A stretch of 40,539 nucleotides of DNA from Lachnospiraceae bacterium. Its GTDB lineage: Bacteria > Bacillota > Clostridia > Lachnospirales > Lachnospiraceae. Positions 17,621 through 24,491 of this stretch are shown piece by piece. The notes beneath the pieces were generated by a model that was not told the origin of the DNA, did not search any database, and was given only the letters and a program-made list of their open reading frames with translations. The translations under genes were made by a program, and so were the position numbers. The stretch is taken from assembly GCA_009774535.1 (NCBI GenBank), contig VSNY01000013.1, forward strand, positions 1 to 40,539. The letters run 5' to 3'. Position 1 is the stretch's first letter; each line of letters begins with the position of its first letter.

Positions 17621-18802
17621 ATGAACGAACTAGAACTGAAATACGGATGCAACCCAAACCAAAAGCCTTCCAGGATTTTTATGAACGGCGGCGCAGACCT
17701 GCCGATCCGGGTATTAAACGGCAAACCAGGCTATATCAACTTTCTGGATGCCTTTAACGGCTGGCAGCTTGTCACAGAATTAAAAAAAGCTACGAACCTT
17801 CCGGCTGCCACTTCGTTTAAACATGTCTCTCCGGCCGGGGCGGCTGTCGGCCTTCCATTGAATGAGACCGAACGCAAAATCTACTGGGCCGATGATTACG
17901 ATATCGCTTATTCTCCGTTAGCAAGTGCTTATGTCCGTGCCAGAGGCGCAGACCGTATGTCTTCTTTCGGTGATTTTATCGCGCTTTCAGATATCTGTGA
18001 TGTGCCGACAGCGGAATTTATCAAACACGAAGTATCCGACGGCGTTATTGCTCCGGGTTATGAACCTGAGGCCCTGGAAATCTTAAAGACGAAAAAACGC
18101 GGCGCCTATAATGTCATCGAAATCGATCCTTCTTATGTACCTGCACCGATCGAGCGTAAAGAGGTCTTTGGCATTACCTTTGAGCAGGGACGCAATGAAT
18201 TAAAAATTGACGACGCATTTTTTAGCAATATCGTAACGGAAAACAAAGAACTGCCGGAATCTGCTAAAATTGACCTGGCGATTGCAATGATTACCTTAAA
18301 ATATACACAGTCTAATTCCGTATGTTATGTAAAAGGCGGACAGGCGATCGGCATTGGCGCCGGACAGCAGTCCCGAATCCACTGCACCAGACTGGCCGGA
18401 ACCAAAGCGGACAACTGGTTTTTGCGCCAGGCTCCGCAGGTACTGAACCTCCAGTTCCGTGATGATCTGAAACGGGCCGACCGTGACAACGCCATTGATC
18501 TGTATATCGGAGAAGATTATATGGATGTGCTTGGGGAAGATGTGTGGGCGCAGACGTTCCAAGTAAAGCCTCCGGTATTTACAAGGGAAGAAAAGCGGCA
18601 GTGGCTGCAGCAGAACACGGACGTAACACTTGGCTCTGATGCCTTTTTCCCGTTTAGCGATAATATCGAGCGCGCATACAAAAGCGGCGTCAAATACGTC
18701 GCACAGCCTGGCGGCTCCAAACGTGACCAGGATGTTATTGATGCCTGCAATGCACACCAGATGGTTATGGCGTTTACCGGAATCCGGTTATTCCATCATT
18801 AA
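17621..18802 (+). CDS. Stand-alone AICAR formyltransferase (PurH C-terminal activity)
   Basis: This 393-residue protein corresponds to the AICAR transformylase half of PurH, which adds a formyl group from 10-formyl-tetrahydrofolate to AICAR to give FAICAR. The catalytic Lys-His pair is K67-H68 in SFKHVSPAGAA. The substrate loops GGQAIGIGAGQQSR and PGGSKRDQDVIDACN are intact. The N-terminal MGS-like IMP cyclohydrolase domain found in bifunctional PurH (about 520 residues) is absent, and there is no sign of it upstream: a perfect promoter lies there. This split form is known in clostridia, where a separate protein must close the ring to IMP. AAAGGAG precedes the ATG. A strong terminator follows the stop. 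Confidence 0.88.
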   Translation: MNELELKYGCNPNQKPSRIFMNGGADLPIRVLNGKPGYINFLDAFNGWQLVTELKKATNLPAATSFKHVSPAGAAVGLPLNETERKIYWADDYDIAYSPLASAYVRARGADRMSSFGDFIALSDICDVPTAEFIKHEVSDGVIAPGYEPEALEILKTKKRGAYNVIEIDPSYVPAPIERKEVFGITFEQGRNELKIDDAFFSNIVTENKELPESAKIDLAIAMITLKYTQSNSVCYVKGGQAIGIGAGQQSRIHCTRLAGTKADNWFLRQAPQVLNLQFRDDLKRADRDNAIDLYIGEDYMDVLGEDVWAQTFQVKPPVFTREEKRQWLQQNTDVTLGSDAFFPFSDNIERAYKSGVKYVAQPGGSKRDQDVIDACNAHQMVMAFTGIRLFHH

Positions 18803-18830
18803 AAAGCAGCCGAATGAAACGAATCTAAAA

Positions 18831-18866
18831 AAAGAAAACGCAGCTATGAACCGCTGCGTTTTCTTT
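18831..18866. terminator. Bidirectional terminator after the AICAR transformylase gene
   Basis: A 14-bp stem, AAAGAAAACGCAGC with GCTGCGTTTTCTTT, is flanked by an A-run on the left and a T-rich run on the right. It serves the convergent transformylase and DUF624 genes. Its right arm ends just before the DUF624 stop codon. Confidence 0.85.
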
Positions 18867-18867
18867 A

Positions 18868-19521
18868 TTAAAAATGATTCCCTAATTCCAAAGCCTCTTC
18901 TTTTTCCAGATCTTCTTTTGTCATATATTTCCGATAAATTTTTTCCAGCAATATATCATACAGGTACATCACGACCGTCGGTATAAATGTAACCGTAATC
19001 GGAGAAATAAAAACGATCAGCGTCCCCACTGCCAGCAGCGCCAAAGCCAGGATAGACCATGGAAGATTTAAAACAGCAATAATTCCCGCGTTTTTGATCG
19101 TATCTTTAAACCCGTTTTCAAACCGCGCCGAATAGGTAAAAATATAGATCCCCCAAACTGTCTGAAAAACCATCAGAATCAAAAAGAAAAAATACATCAT
19201 CCCAATTTTAGACCCCTGCTGCGCGTATGTATACATAATCCGGCTGTCCACAAATAAAAAAGCAAAAATAACCATCATCATCAGCCAGATCTTCGTCGTT
19301 TGCTTAAAATTAGATTTAAACGAACTCCAAAAACATCTCCAAATATACCCGCGGTCTCCGCGCAGAGACTTATGCACGGCATAGTAAAATGCTGTTGTAG
19401 ATGCTCCGAATGTAATAATCGGAATACTGAACAGCATCCATAAAATACTTACCCAAAGACCGTCTACCATTTTGTTGACTGCCCTGAAAAACCCATTGTC
19501 ATAATTAAAAATTTGATTCAT
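18868..19521 (-). CDS. DUF624 (YesL-like) membrane protein
   Basis: This 217-residue integral membrane protein has about five hydrophobic helices (roughly residues 22-45, 75-95, 103-125, 140-165 and 168-190). Its N-terminal pattern, FFRAVNKMVDGLWVSILWMLFSIPIITFGASTTAFYYAVHK, is typical of the DUF624 (YesL) family. In other Firmicutes YesL proteins often sit near ABC sugar transporters and two-component systems, but no such genes are here. The ATG at 19521 is preceded by AAGGAGCGAGGAA, which sets the start against the longer open frame. A hairpin repeat lies at the 5' end of its predicted mRNA. The function is unknown. Confidence 0.8.
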   Translation of the reverse strand: MNQIFNYDNGFFRAVNKMVDGLWVSILWMLFSIPIITFGASTTAFYYAVHKSLRGDRGYIWRCFWSSFKSNFKQTTKIWLMMMVIFAFLFVDSRIMYTYAQQGSKIGMMYFFFLILMVFQTVWGIYIFTYSARFENGFKDTIKNAGIIAVLNLPWSILALALLAVGTLIVFISPITVTFIPTVVMYLYDILLEKIYRKYMTKEDLEKEEALELGNHF

Positions 19522-19564
19522 TTCCTCGCTCCTTTGTAATGAACATAAAACAATATTCAATGAT

Positions 19565-19600
19565 TCGCAACCGTTCAGATACTCCATAGAATGGTTACGA
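19565..19600. repeat. Hairpin repeat, divergent copy 1
   Basis: TCGCAACCGTTC (19565-19576) pairs with GAATGGTTACGA (19589-19600) with one mismatch and one G-U pair. It shares the CGTAACCGTTCAG core with the two 40-base units at 19657-19736. It overlaps the predicted transcription start of the DUF624 gene and would form a hairpin at the 5' end of that mRNA. Confidence 0.7.
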
Positions 19601-19602
19601 TG

Positions 19603-19630
19603 ATTATACCATACACAGACAGTTTCATAA
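19603..19630 (-). promoter_or_regulatory. Extended -10 promoter for the DUF624 gene
   Basis: On the minus strand TGG-TATAAT (TATAAT at 19608-19603) is an extended -10 element. The -35 region 17 bases upstream is weak (TTATGA). The transcript would start inside hairpin repeat copy 1. Confidence 0.55.
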
Positions 19631-19656
19631 AGAAAAACTTGACAAACCATACGCTG

Positions 19657-19736
19657 TCTGATCGTAACCGTTCAGATCATTCATGTAACAGTTACGTCTG
19701 ATCGTAACCGTTCAGTTCATTCATGAAATAGTTACG
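19657..19736. repeat. Two tandem 40-base hairpin repeat units
   Basis: The units 19657-19696 and 19697-19736 are identical except for four positions. Each begins TCTGATCGTAACCGTTCAG and ends in AGTTACG, so CGTAAC pairs with GTTACG in each. A third unit begins at 19737 (TCTGATC) and then diverges inside the ATP-grasp gene. The stop codon of that gene (TAA, 19734-19732) lies inside unit 2, so its last codons are repeat sequence. This is not CRISPR: there are no unique spacers. Confidence 0.85.
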
Positions 19737-20640
19737 TCTGATCCAATTCTTTTTGGATATAGTGGATATAATCGTTTACAATATCATAATCCGTCAGGGC
19801 ATACAGGCTTCTGGCGCCTGCCATATCTTCGATTTCGTTAAATACCCATTGTCCATGATGATAAATAAAATCAATGCCCGCCATCCCAATCGACAGTCCC
19901 TGGATCGTCCGGGCAGCCAGTTCTTGTTCTTTGTCTGAAAGCTGGTGCAGCTGTACCTTTCCGCCCAGGCAGTAATTGCTGCGAAAATCGGTCTGCGAAG
20001 TACGCGAAACCGCGGCTTTGATTTCGTTACCGACAATATAGACGCGGACGTCTTTACCAAGATCCGATGCTGCCTGCTGGATCAGATACTGTTTTTCTGC
20101 GCTGAGATGGCCGGATTCCTGCAGCCGTTCGTGTTTCCAGTCTGTCCAGGCTGATGCGTCTGCAAGATACCAGACCTCGGTACCGCCATGTCCATCACAG
20201 GATTTTACGACTGCCGGATACCATGGAGGCGGCTGGATGCCGTAAACCGTCGGCATCACTGGTATGCCGCGCTGCTGCATATAACGGTACGCTTCAGATT
20301 TATCATTGCCGAGCCTGGCAATGCTGGAAGGATTAAAGACACGGATTCCCATCGATTCCAGCAGTTTTGCCAAAGCATAGTCCCTTGTGCGGTTGATCAC
20401 ATAGCGGGGCGTTTCCTGCTCCAGAAGTTCCCGAAGCTGCCGCGCCGCTTCCTTTTTGTCTGAACGCAGAACCGACGGGCGGTATATGCCGCAATGGACA
20501 GACATGCCACAGCGTTCGCAGGCTTCTTCATACAGTCTGATATAATGCGGATTGCGGCTGCTGTCGCCTTCGGTATATAACATCCAGCCAGAAAGCGTTT
20601 CGGCCGGCCGGGTGTCTGCAAGCGTAATCATGCGATTCAT
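19732..20640 (-). CDS. RimK-like ATP-grasp ligase (first of two)
   Basis: This 302-residue protein has an N-terminal pre-ATP-grasp domain followed by a RimK-like ATP-grasp fold. Visible elements are an NDKSEAYRYMQQRGIPVMPT segment, the lysine and glycine-rich loop in PAVVKSCDGHGGTEVW, a GKDVRVYIVG strand, DFRSN, and a terminal metal-binding segment, GIDFIYHHGQWVFNEIEDMAGAR. Such enzymes join a carboxylate to an amine with ATP. The substrate is unknown; alpha-glutamyl ligases, cyanophycin-like and spore-coat YheC/YheD proteins share the fold. The ATG overlaps the upstream stop by 4 bases (ATGA), so it is translated with the coiled-coil membrane protein. Its last residues (DQT) come from the hairpin repeat, which suggests the repeat has altered the 3' end. 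Confidence 0.8.
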   Translation of the reverse strand: MNRMITLADTRPAETLSGWMLYTEGDSSRNPHYIRLYEEACERCGMSVHCGIYRPSVLRSDKKEAARQLRELLEQETPRYVINRTRDYALAKLLESMGIRVFNPSSIARLGNDKSEAYRYMQQRGIPVMPTVYGIQPPPWYPAVVKSCDGHGGTEVWYLADASAWTDWKHERLQESGHLSAEKQYLIQQAASDLGKDVRVYIVGNEIKAAVSRTSQTDFRSNYCLGGKVQLHQLSDKEQELAARTIQGLSIGMAGIDFIYHHGQWVFNEIEDMAGARSLYALTDYDIVNDYIHYIQKELDQT

Positions 20641-21512
20641 TTGTTTTGCTGCTCCTTCTTTTTGCTGATACGTATCCTCCGTTCTTCGCGCTTGTCCTCT
20701 TTTTGCTGCAGCCTGTCGGCCTTCTTTTCTTCTTTTTCTCTTTGCTTTTGATTTCTGCGCACTTCCTTGCGGGCGGTCTTTTCGATATCGCCGATATGGT
20801 GCTTTGCTTCCCGGACCTGTTTTTTCACTTTGCGGTACGGACTGTACAGAAAATAAGAGAGCGTAGCAAAGACCAGGACGGCAACTCCCGCGGCTGTGGC
20901 ATAAGGCAGAAAGATTCCATATGCGGGGTAATCCAGCTCATAGCAGACGAACATCGCCATCATGGCCGGAAAGATCAGCAGATACAGCAGCCTGCACAGC
21001 CCGTCCACTATTTTCCATCGCTTCGTCCCCTGTGCCAGCAGCGCGCCTTCGATTCCGGTATATGCCAGCATAAATACACAGATTTCCGACTGAAAACCAT
21101 GCAGCGCACCGCATAAGACGATCAGTGCCGCGGACAGCAGAAACAATGAGAACGCACTGCCCTGATAATAGGCATTCCGATATTCCCGCATCCCCTCCAG
21201 CTTATCTTCCGAAATCCCGTGCAGGGCATAGATCTGTGCATTCATGCTTTCCTTAAATTCTTTGTTGTATTTGCCGGATGCTTCCGTCTGCTCCAGATTT
21301 TCATTGATCTTTTGCTGCAGCCCGTCAATCACACGCTGTTCCTGCAGCAGCTGCGCCATCAGCGCATCCTCTTGTTCCTGCCTTTTTCGCATCTGCTGGC
21401 GTATGTACTCGGTCTTTTGCACTCGCATGCTCTCCCTGACGCTTTTCGTTACCGGCAGATACTCCATCTCGCTGATGGATATGCTTTGTTCTTCTTTCTT
21501 CGTTTCTTCCAT
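20637..21512 (-). CDS. Four-helix membrane protein with cytosolic coiled coils
   Basis: This 291-residue protein is of no family I recognise. Residues 26-80 form a charged coiled coil rich in Q, E, K and R. Four membrane helices follow (about 118-138, 143-161, 168-191 and 200-224). Residues 228-291 form a very basic helical tail (KREKEEKKADRLQQKEDKRE region). Both charged regions would face the cytosol. The ATG at 21512 has AGAGGA upstream, and a SigA promoter lies 30 bases further. Its stop codon overlaps the ATP-grasp start, so the pair probably works together, for example as a membrane platform for a ligase. It sits 77 bases downstream of spoIIID without an obvious terminator between. Confidence 0.65.
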   Translation of the reverse strand: MEETKKEEQSISISEMEYLPVTKSVRESMRVQKTEYIRQQMRKRQEQEDALMAQLLQEQRVIDGLQQKINENLEQTEASGKYNKEFKESMNAQIYALHGISEDKLEGMREYRNAYYQGSAFSLFLLSAALIVLCGALHGFQSEICVFMLAYTGIEGALLAQGTKRWKIVDGLCRLLYLLIFPAMMAMFVCYELDYPAYGIFLPYATAAGVAVLVFATLSYFLYSPYRKVKKQVREAKHHIGDIEKTARKEVRRNQKQREKEEKKADRLQQKEDKREERRIRISKKKEQQNK

Positions 21513-21544
21513 TCTGCTGATCCTCTTGCGTATCTTTTAGCAGT

Positions 21545-21573
21545 ATCATAACACTGATTCCGCTTTCTGTCAT
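21545..21573 (-). promoter_or_regulatory. SigA promoter for the membrane protein/ATP-grasp operon
   Basis: On the minus strand ATGACA (21573-21568), a 17-base spacer and TATGAT (21550-21545) preceded by TGT form an extended -10 promoter. It lies between spoIIID and the membrane protein gene, so the pair can be expressed in vegetative cells as well as by read-through from spoIIID. Confidence 0.6.
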
Positions 21574-21589
21574 CCCTTTCCAGCAATTG

Positions 21590-21847
21590 TTATACATAAT
21601 GCTGATGGAGGTATTTTTCCTTTGTAGCGAGACCGCCGCGGATATGACGTTCGGATTTATTAACATCCAGGACTTTTCGGACTTCGGCTGCTAAGGCGGG
21701 ATTGACCTGAGTCAGCCGCTCGGTGCAGTCTTTATGTACGGTCGACTTGCTGATTCCGTATTTCTTTGCTGCCTGGCGCACAGTGGCATTGGATTGTATA
21801 ATATAATTTGCGATCTCGACCGCTCGTTCTTCGATATAATTTTTCAA
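21590..21847 (-). CDS. spoIIID: Stage III sporulation regulator SpoIIID
   Basis: This 85-residue helix-turn-helix protein aligns well with Bacillus SpoIIID. It has NYIEERAVEIANYII at the start, ATVRQAAKKYGISKSTVHKD as the recognition helix-turn-helix, the TERL..VNP.LA.EV spacing, and RHIRGGLATKEKY at the C-terminus. SpoIIID is a mother-cell regulator that tunes SigE-dependent genes. I chose the TTG at 21847, because it gives the family N-terminus and has AGGGG 6 bases upstream; an earlier TTG at 21862 is possible (90 residues). The ribosome binding site lies inside an 8-bp GC-rich stem (21854-21889). Its presence shows that this organism comes from a spore-forming lineage. The usual neighbour mreB/mbl is not here. 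Confidence 0.9.
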   Translation of the reverse strand: MKNYIEERAVEIANYIIQSNATVRQAAKKYGISKSTVHKDCTERLTQVNPALAAEVRKVLDVNKSERHIRGGLATKEKYLHQHYV

Positions 21848-21853
21848 AAGAAA

Positions 21854-21889
21854 CCCCTGCAATTCTTGTTGTTACAGTTTATGCAGGGG
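21854..21889 (-). promoter_or_regulatory. Hairpin covering the spoIIID ribosome binding site
   Basis: On the minus strand CCCCTGCA (21889-21882) is complementary to TGCAGGGG (21861-21854), which contains the Shine-Dalgarno sequence. The loop is 20 bases. TTTCTTTT follows, so the element could act as an intrinsic terminator/attenuator or hide the ribosome binding site. A SigE-like CATAAACT box (near 21884-21877) overlaps the left arm, so if transcription starts there the hairpin would not form in that mRNA. Confidence 0.5.
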
Positions 21890-21925
21890 ATCAGGGTTCT
21901 ATGTCTATTGTTCTTCAAAGCAAAC

Positions 21926-21964
21926 ACTGCGGGCAGATTTACATGTTCTGTCCCTGCCCGCAGT
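21926..21964 (-). terminator. Terminator after the flotillin gene
   Basis: The 11-bp stem ACTGCGGGCAG (21926-21936) with CTGCCCGCAGT (21954-21964) is followed on the minus strand by GTTTGCTTT. It ends the NfeD-flotillin operon and separates it from spoIIID. Confidence 0.7.
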
Positions 21965-21972
21965 ATTCCTAA

Positions 21973-23568
21973 TTAGTTACCATCGTGTGGGGGAATCCGT
22001 TTTGCCGGATCTGTCTGTCCGTCGCCAGTAATCCCTTCCACCTTAATATTTCGCTCCGTCTGCGCCTGAATCGTATTGGCTTTCATCGCATCCAGCATAT
22101 CAAATCCGGTCGTTTCCCGAACCGTCTCCATGGTCTTAGCGAGCAAAGACGGCACATAACTTCCCATCTGGGACACGCCCGGTTCTCCATGTCCGCTGTC
22201 AATAATGGAAATTTTATCAATCGCAGTCAGCGGCTGCGCAACGGCGCTTGCCATCTCCGGCAGCTTATCAATTACCATCTGGATGACGCCGGCGCTGTTT
22301 AATTTCTGCATGGCCTCCGCTTTACGCTCCAAGCCTTCTGCTTCTGCCAGCAGGGAAGCTTTCTTCGCCTCTGCCTCGGCGTTTCCTTTTTTCGCAATCG
22401 CCTCTGCCTCGGCCCTGGCTTTTGCTTCAATCGCCTGCGCTTCTGCGACGGCCTTTGCTTTGATCGCTTCGGCTTCTGCATGCGCGTCAATCTTCTTTTT
22501 CTCTGCTTCAGCTTCTGCCTTTTTAATCTCTGCGTATTTCTCCGCCTCAGATTCCTGCTCCAGCTTCTTCCTTCCGGCTTCTGCAGGCTTTACCACATCG
22601 GAAAGCAGCTGCTTTTCTTTTTCCAATGCCCGCTGCTGGGCAAGCTCGGTATTTTTCTGCGCCTGCGTGATCTGAACCTGGATTTCTGCTTCCGCAATCT
22701 CTTTCTGACGCTGCTGGCGGATCAGTTCTGCGTCCATTTCCGCCTGGATCACTTCTTTCTGCGTCTTTTTGCGCTGAATATCATGCGCCAGTTCTGCCTC
22801 CGCGTTCGCTGTACTGATTTCCTTTTGGTACCGCGCTTCTGCAACCTGCTTTTCTTTCTCCGCCTGCTTAATCGCCGTTGCCGCTTCCAGCTTCGCCTGT
22901 TCGCCGATTTTAATATTTTCAGAAGTCCGTTCGTCCTGTTCCCGTTTCGCTTCGGACTTTTGGATCTCAGCGTCTTTTTTACGCTGTGCAATCATACCTT
23001 CGCCAAGCGCTTCAATATATCCGTTTTCGTCGGAAATATCCGTAATGGTAAAGTTCTTTACTTCCAAGCCCATATTTCCAAGCTCGGTTCCAACTACTTC
23101 CTGTACCTGGCTGGAAAACGCTTCTCTTTTCTGATACAGATCCTCGACCGTCATCGTCGCGATAATTTCACGCAGTTTGCCTTCCAGCACGGCGGTCGCG
23201 GTCGACATAATATTTTTAATAATCTCCTGCTCGTTCTTGCCGGTAAACTGCTCGATCGCGGTCAGAATAGCGTCCGGTGAATTACGCACCTTAATGACCG
23301 CCGTCGTGCTGACCGAAATCGGCACGCCCTGAGAAGAAAGACTTCCCCTTGTATCCACACGCAGCGGCATATTTCCCAGTGATATATAATCAATCCGTTC
23401 CACACCCGGAATCACAAGCCCGCCGCCGCCCGTGATCACGCGGCGTTTTAATCCGGTAATGACGCCAGCTTTGTCCTGCGGCACTTTCTTCCACATAGAA
23501 AAAATGGTAATCAGCACCAAAACAATCACCAGCGGTATCGCAATAATTGGTAAATATTCACTCAGCAT
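21973..23568 (-). CDS. floT: Flotillin family protein
   Basis: The 531 residues begin with one membrane-inserting hydrophobic segment (about 7-27). An SPFH/PHB domain follows (about 30-200, with GGGGLVIPGVERIDYISLGNMPLRV and SVSTTAVIKV), then a long coiled coil with many AEA repeats (about 205-430). The C-terminal oligomerisation region is at about 430-531. Flotillins organise membrane microdomains and influence membrane fluidity and protein secretion. The ATG has GGAGG upstream, and the gene begins only 3 bases after the NfeD-like gene. This mirrors the Bacillus yuaF-floT pair, and I use the symbol floT on that basis. A 266-residue open frame on the opposite strand is only a mirror of the low-complexity coiled coil. 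Confidence 0.9.
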   Translation of the reverse strand: MLSEYLPIIAIPLVIVLVLITIFSMWKKVPQDKAGVITGLKRRVITGGGGLVIPGVERIDYISLGNMPLRVDTRGSLSSQGVPISVSTTAVIKVRNSPDAILTAIEQFTGKNEQEIIKNIMSTATAVLEGKLREIIATMTVEDLYQKREAFSSQVQEVVGTELGNMGLEVKNFTITDISDENGYIEALGEGMIAQRKKDAEIQKSEAKREQDERTSENIKIGEQAKLEAATAIKQAEKEKQVAEARYQKEISTANAEAELAHDIQRKKTQKEVIQAEMDAELIRQQRQKEIAEAEIQVQITQAQKNTELAQQRALEKEKQLLSDVVKPAEAGRKKLEQESEAEKYAEIKKAEAEAEKKKIDAHAEAEAIKAKAVAEAQAIEAKARAEAEAIAKKGNAEAEAKKASLLAEAEGLERKAEAMQKLNSAGVIQMVIDKLPEMASAVAQPLTAIDKISIIDSGHGEPGVSQMGSYVPSLLAKTMETVRETTGFDMLDAMKANTIQAQTERNIKVEGITGDGQTDPAKRIPPHDGN

Positions 23569-23571
23569 GTT

Positions 23572-24120
23572 TTATCCTCCTTGTCTGATGACCGGCACAA
23601 CAATTGCAACATGATCCGTAACATTCACAATATCCACCTTCGTCCCTGCCGTGATCGCACTGCCGTCGAACGATCTTGCCGTCATGGTCAGCACGGAACG
23701 GTCCTGCTGTTCACTTGCCACGGAACCATACCCCTGTTCCGGAATTGAAATATTTACAACATAACTGCGGCTGCAAATACTTTCCAGCGTATCCGCCTCG
23801 GACTGATGATTTTTCAAAAATCCAGTGATATTTTGTACGAGAACCGCACCAAGATAAGCGCATACGCCCGCTGTTACATGCCGGATCGTCGGCGGCTTCC
23901 CCAGCATCAGCATACTGACGCTGCCAAATACGGTGGCTGCCAGACAGAGTGATTTCATGGAGATCGGAAGAATATCCAGATCAAAATCGCCCAGATCCAA
24001 GCTGAACAGATCAAATGCTGCAAAGTCAAAGAAGTCGTCGGCTGCGCTGAAAATAATAGATGATAACAGTAAAGCAATCCCGCATATGATACAGGCTAAA
24101 TAAATGGTCTGTGCATGCAT
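23572..24120 (-). CDS. NfeD-like (YuaF-type) membrane protein
   Basis: This 182-residue protein has an N-terminal helix (about 5-25), a Phe/Asp-rich extramembrane loop (28-50), two further helices (about 52-73 and 80-98), and a C-terminal beta-rich domain (about 112-182). The C-terminal domain resembles the OB fold of NfeD proteins (GYGSVAS..., MTARSFDGSAITAGTKVDIVNV). NfeD proteins are usually coded with flotillins or stomatins, as here. The ATG at 24120 follows GGAAAGGAGG. It lacks the large ClpP-like protease domain of long NfeD proteins, so it is the short YuaF form. It probably acts with the flotillin in membrane organisation. Confidence 0.82.
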   Translation of the reverse strand: MHAQTIYLACIICGIALLLSSIIFSAADDFFDFAAFDLFSLDLGDFDLDILPISMKSLCLAATVFGSVSMLMLGKPPTIRHVTAGVCAYLGAVLVQNITGFLKNHQSEADTLESICSRSYVVNISIPEQGYGSVASEQQDRSVLTMTARSFDGSAITAGTKVDIVNVTDHVAIVVPVIRQGG

Positions 24121-24174
24121 GGCAATACCTCCTTTCCGACTGGTTTTGGGCATTTGAAACAATTTCTTTCTTGT

Positions 24175-24203
24175 ATTCTACAACTTTTTTAGTGAAAATG
24201 CAA
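24175..24203 (-). promoter_or_regulatory. Promoter for the NfeD-flotillin operon
   Basis: On the minus strand TTGCAT (24203-24198), a 17-base spacer and TAGAAT (24180-24175) form a moderate SigA promoter, giving a leader of about 50 bases. Confidence 0.45.
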
Positions 24204-24277
24204 TGTTTTTTTGGGGATTTAGTTGGGAGGCGGACGACTCTGCGGGCGGTTGGTAGGGGATGGGGCAGGAGAGCCGT

Positions 24278-24359
24278 CCGCCCAGCCACACCCTCGGCTA
24301 CCCACCAATCTCCGCCCAGCCATACCCTCGGCCACCCACCAATCTCCGCCCAGCCACAC
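24278..24359. repeat. 34-base GC-rich tandem repeat (about 2.4 copies)
   Basis: Unit 1 is 24278-24311 and unit 2 is 24312-24345; they differ at two positions. A partial third unit is 24346-24359. Each begins CCGCCCAGCCA and ends CCCACCAATCT. The 34-base period is not a multiple of three, so it is not protein repeat sequence. Confidence 0.9.
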
Positions 24360-24420
24360 AGAATGTAAAATGATAAGGCTCCGTCATGTGAAAAATCAGT
24401 TCTGAAAAATGAAAAAAAAG

Positions 24421-24450
24421 GTGACATTTTCGTCCAAAATATAGTATAAT
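24421..24450 (+). promoter_or_regulatory. SigA promoter for the small conserved gene and radA
   Basis: GTGACA (24421-24426), an 18-base spacer and TATAAT (24445-24450) form a strong promoter about 35 bases ahead of the ribosome binding site CTGGAGG. Confidence 0.7.
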
Positions 24451-24491
24451 ACTCTTATTACTATCTTTTTAAGCAACTGGAGGATAAAAAA

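Larger units (their letters stand above)
24121..24491. other. Divergent control region with GC-rich insert
   Basis: There is no gene. The minus-strand NfeD promoter (24175-24203) and the plus-strand promoter of the small conserved gene (24421-24450) lie at the edges. Between them is an unusually GC-rich block (24212-24359) in otherwise AT-rich DNA. It contains an inverted repeat (24229-24236 with 24275-24282) and a 34-base tandem repeat. G-runs are on the plus strand in its left half and on the minus strand in its right half. Confidence 0.7.

Noticed and set aside
19657..19736. Possible CRISPR array (40-base repeats)
   Set aside because: The units abut directly with no unique spacers and are internally self-complementary; no cas genes are near. 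They fit a hairpin repeat family.
22480..23280. 266-residue frame opposite the flotillin gene
   Set aside because: It mirrors the low-complexity Ala/Glu/Lys coiled coil of flotillin and has no independent start signals.
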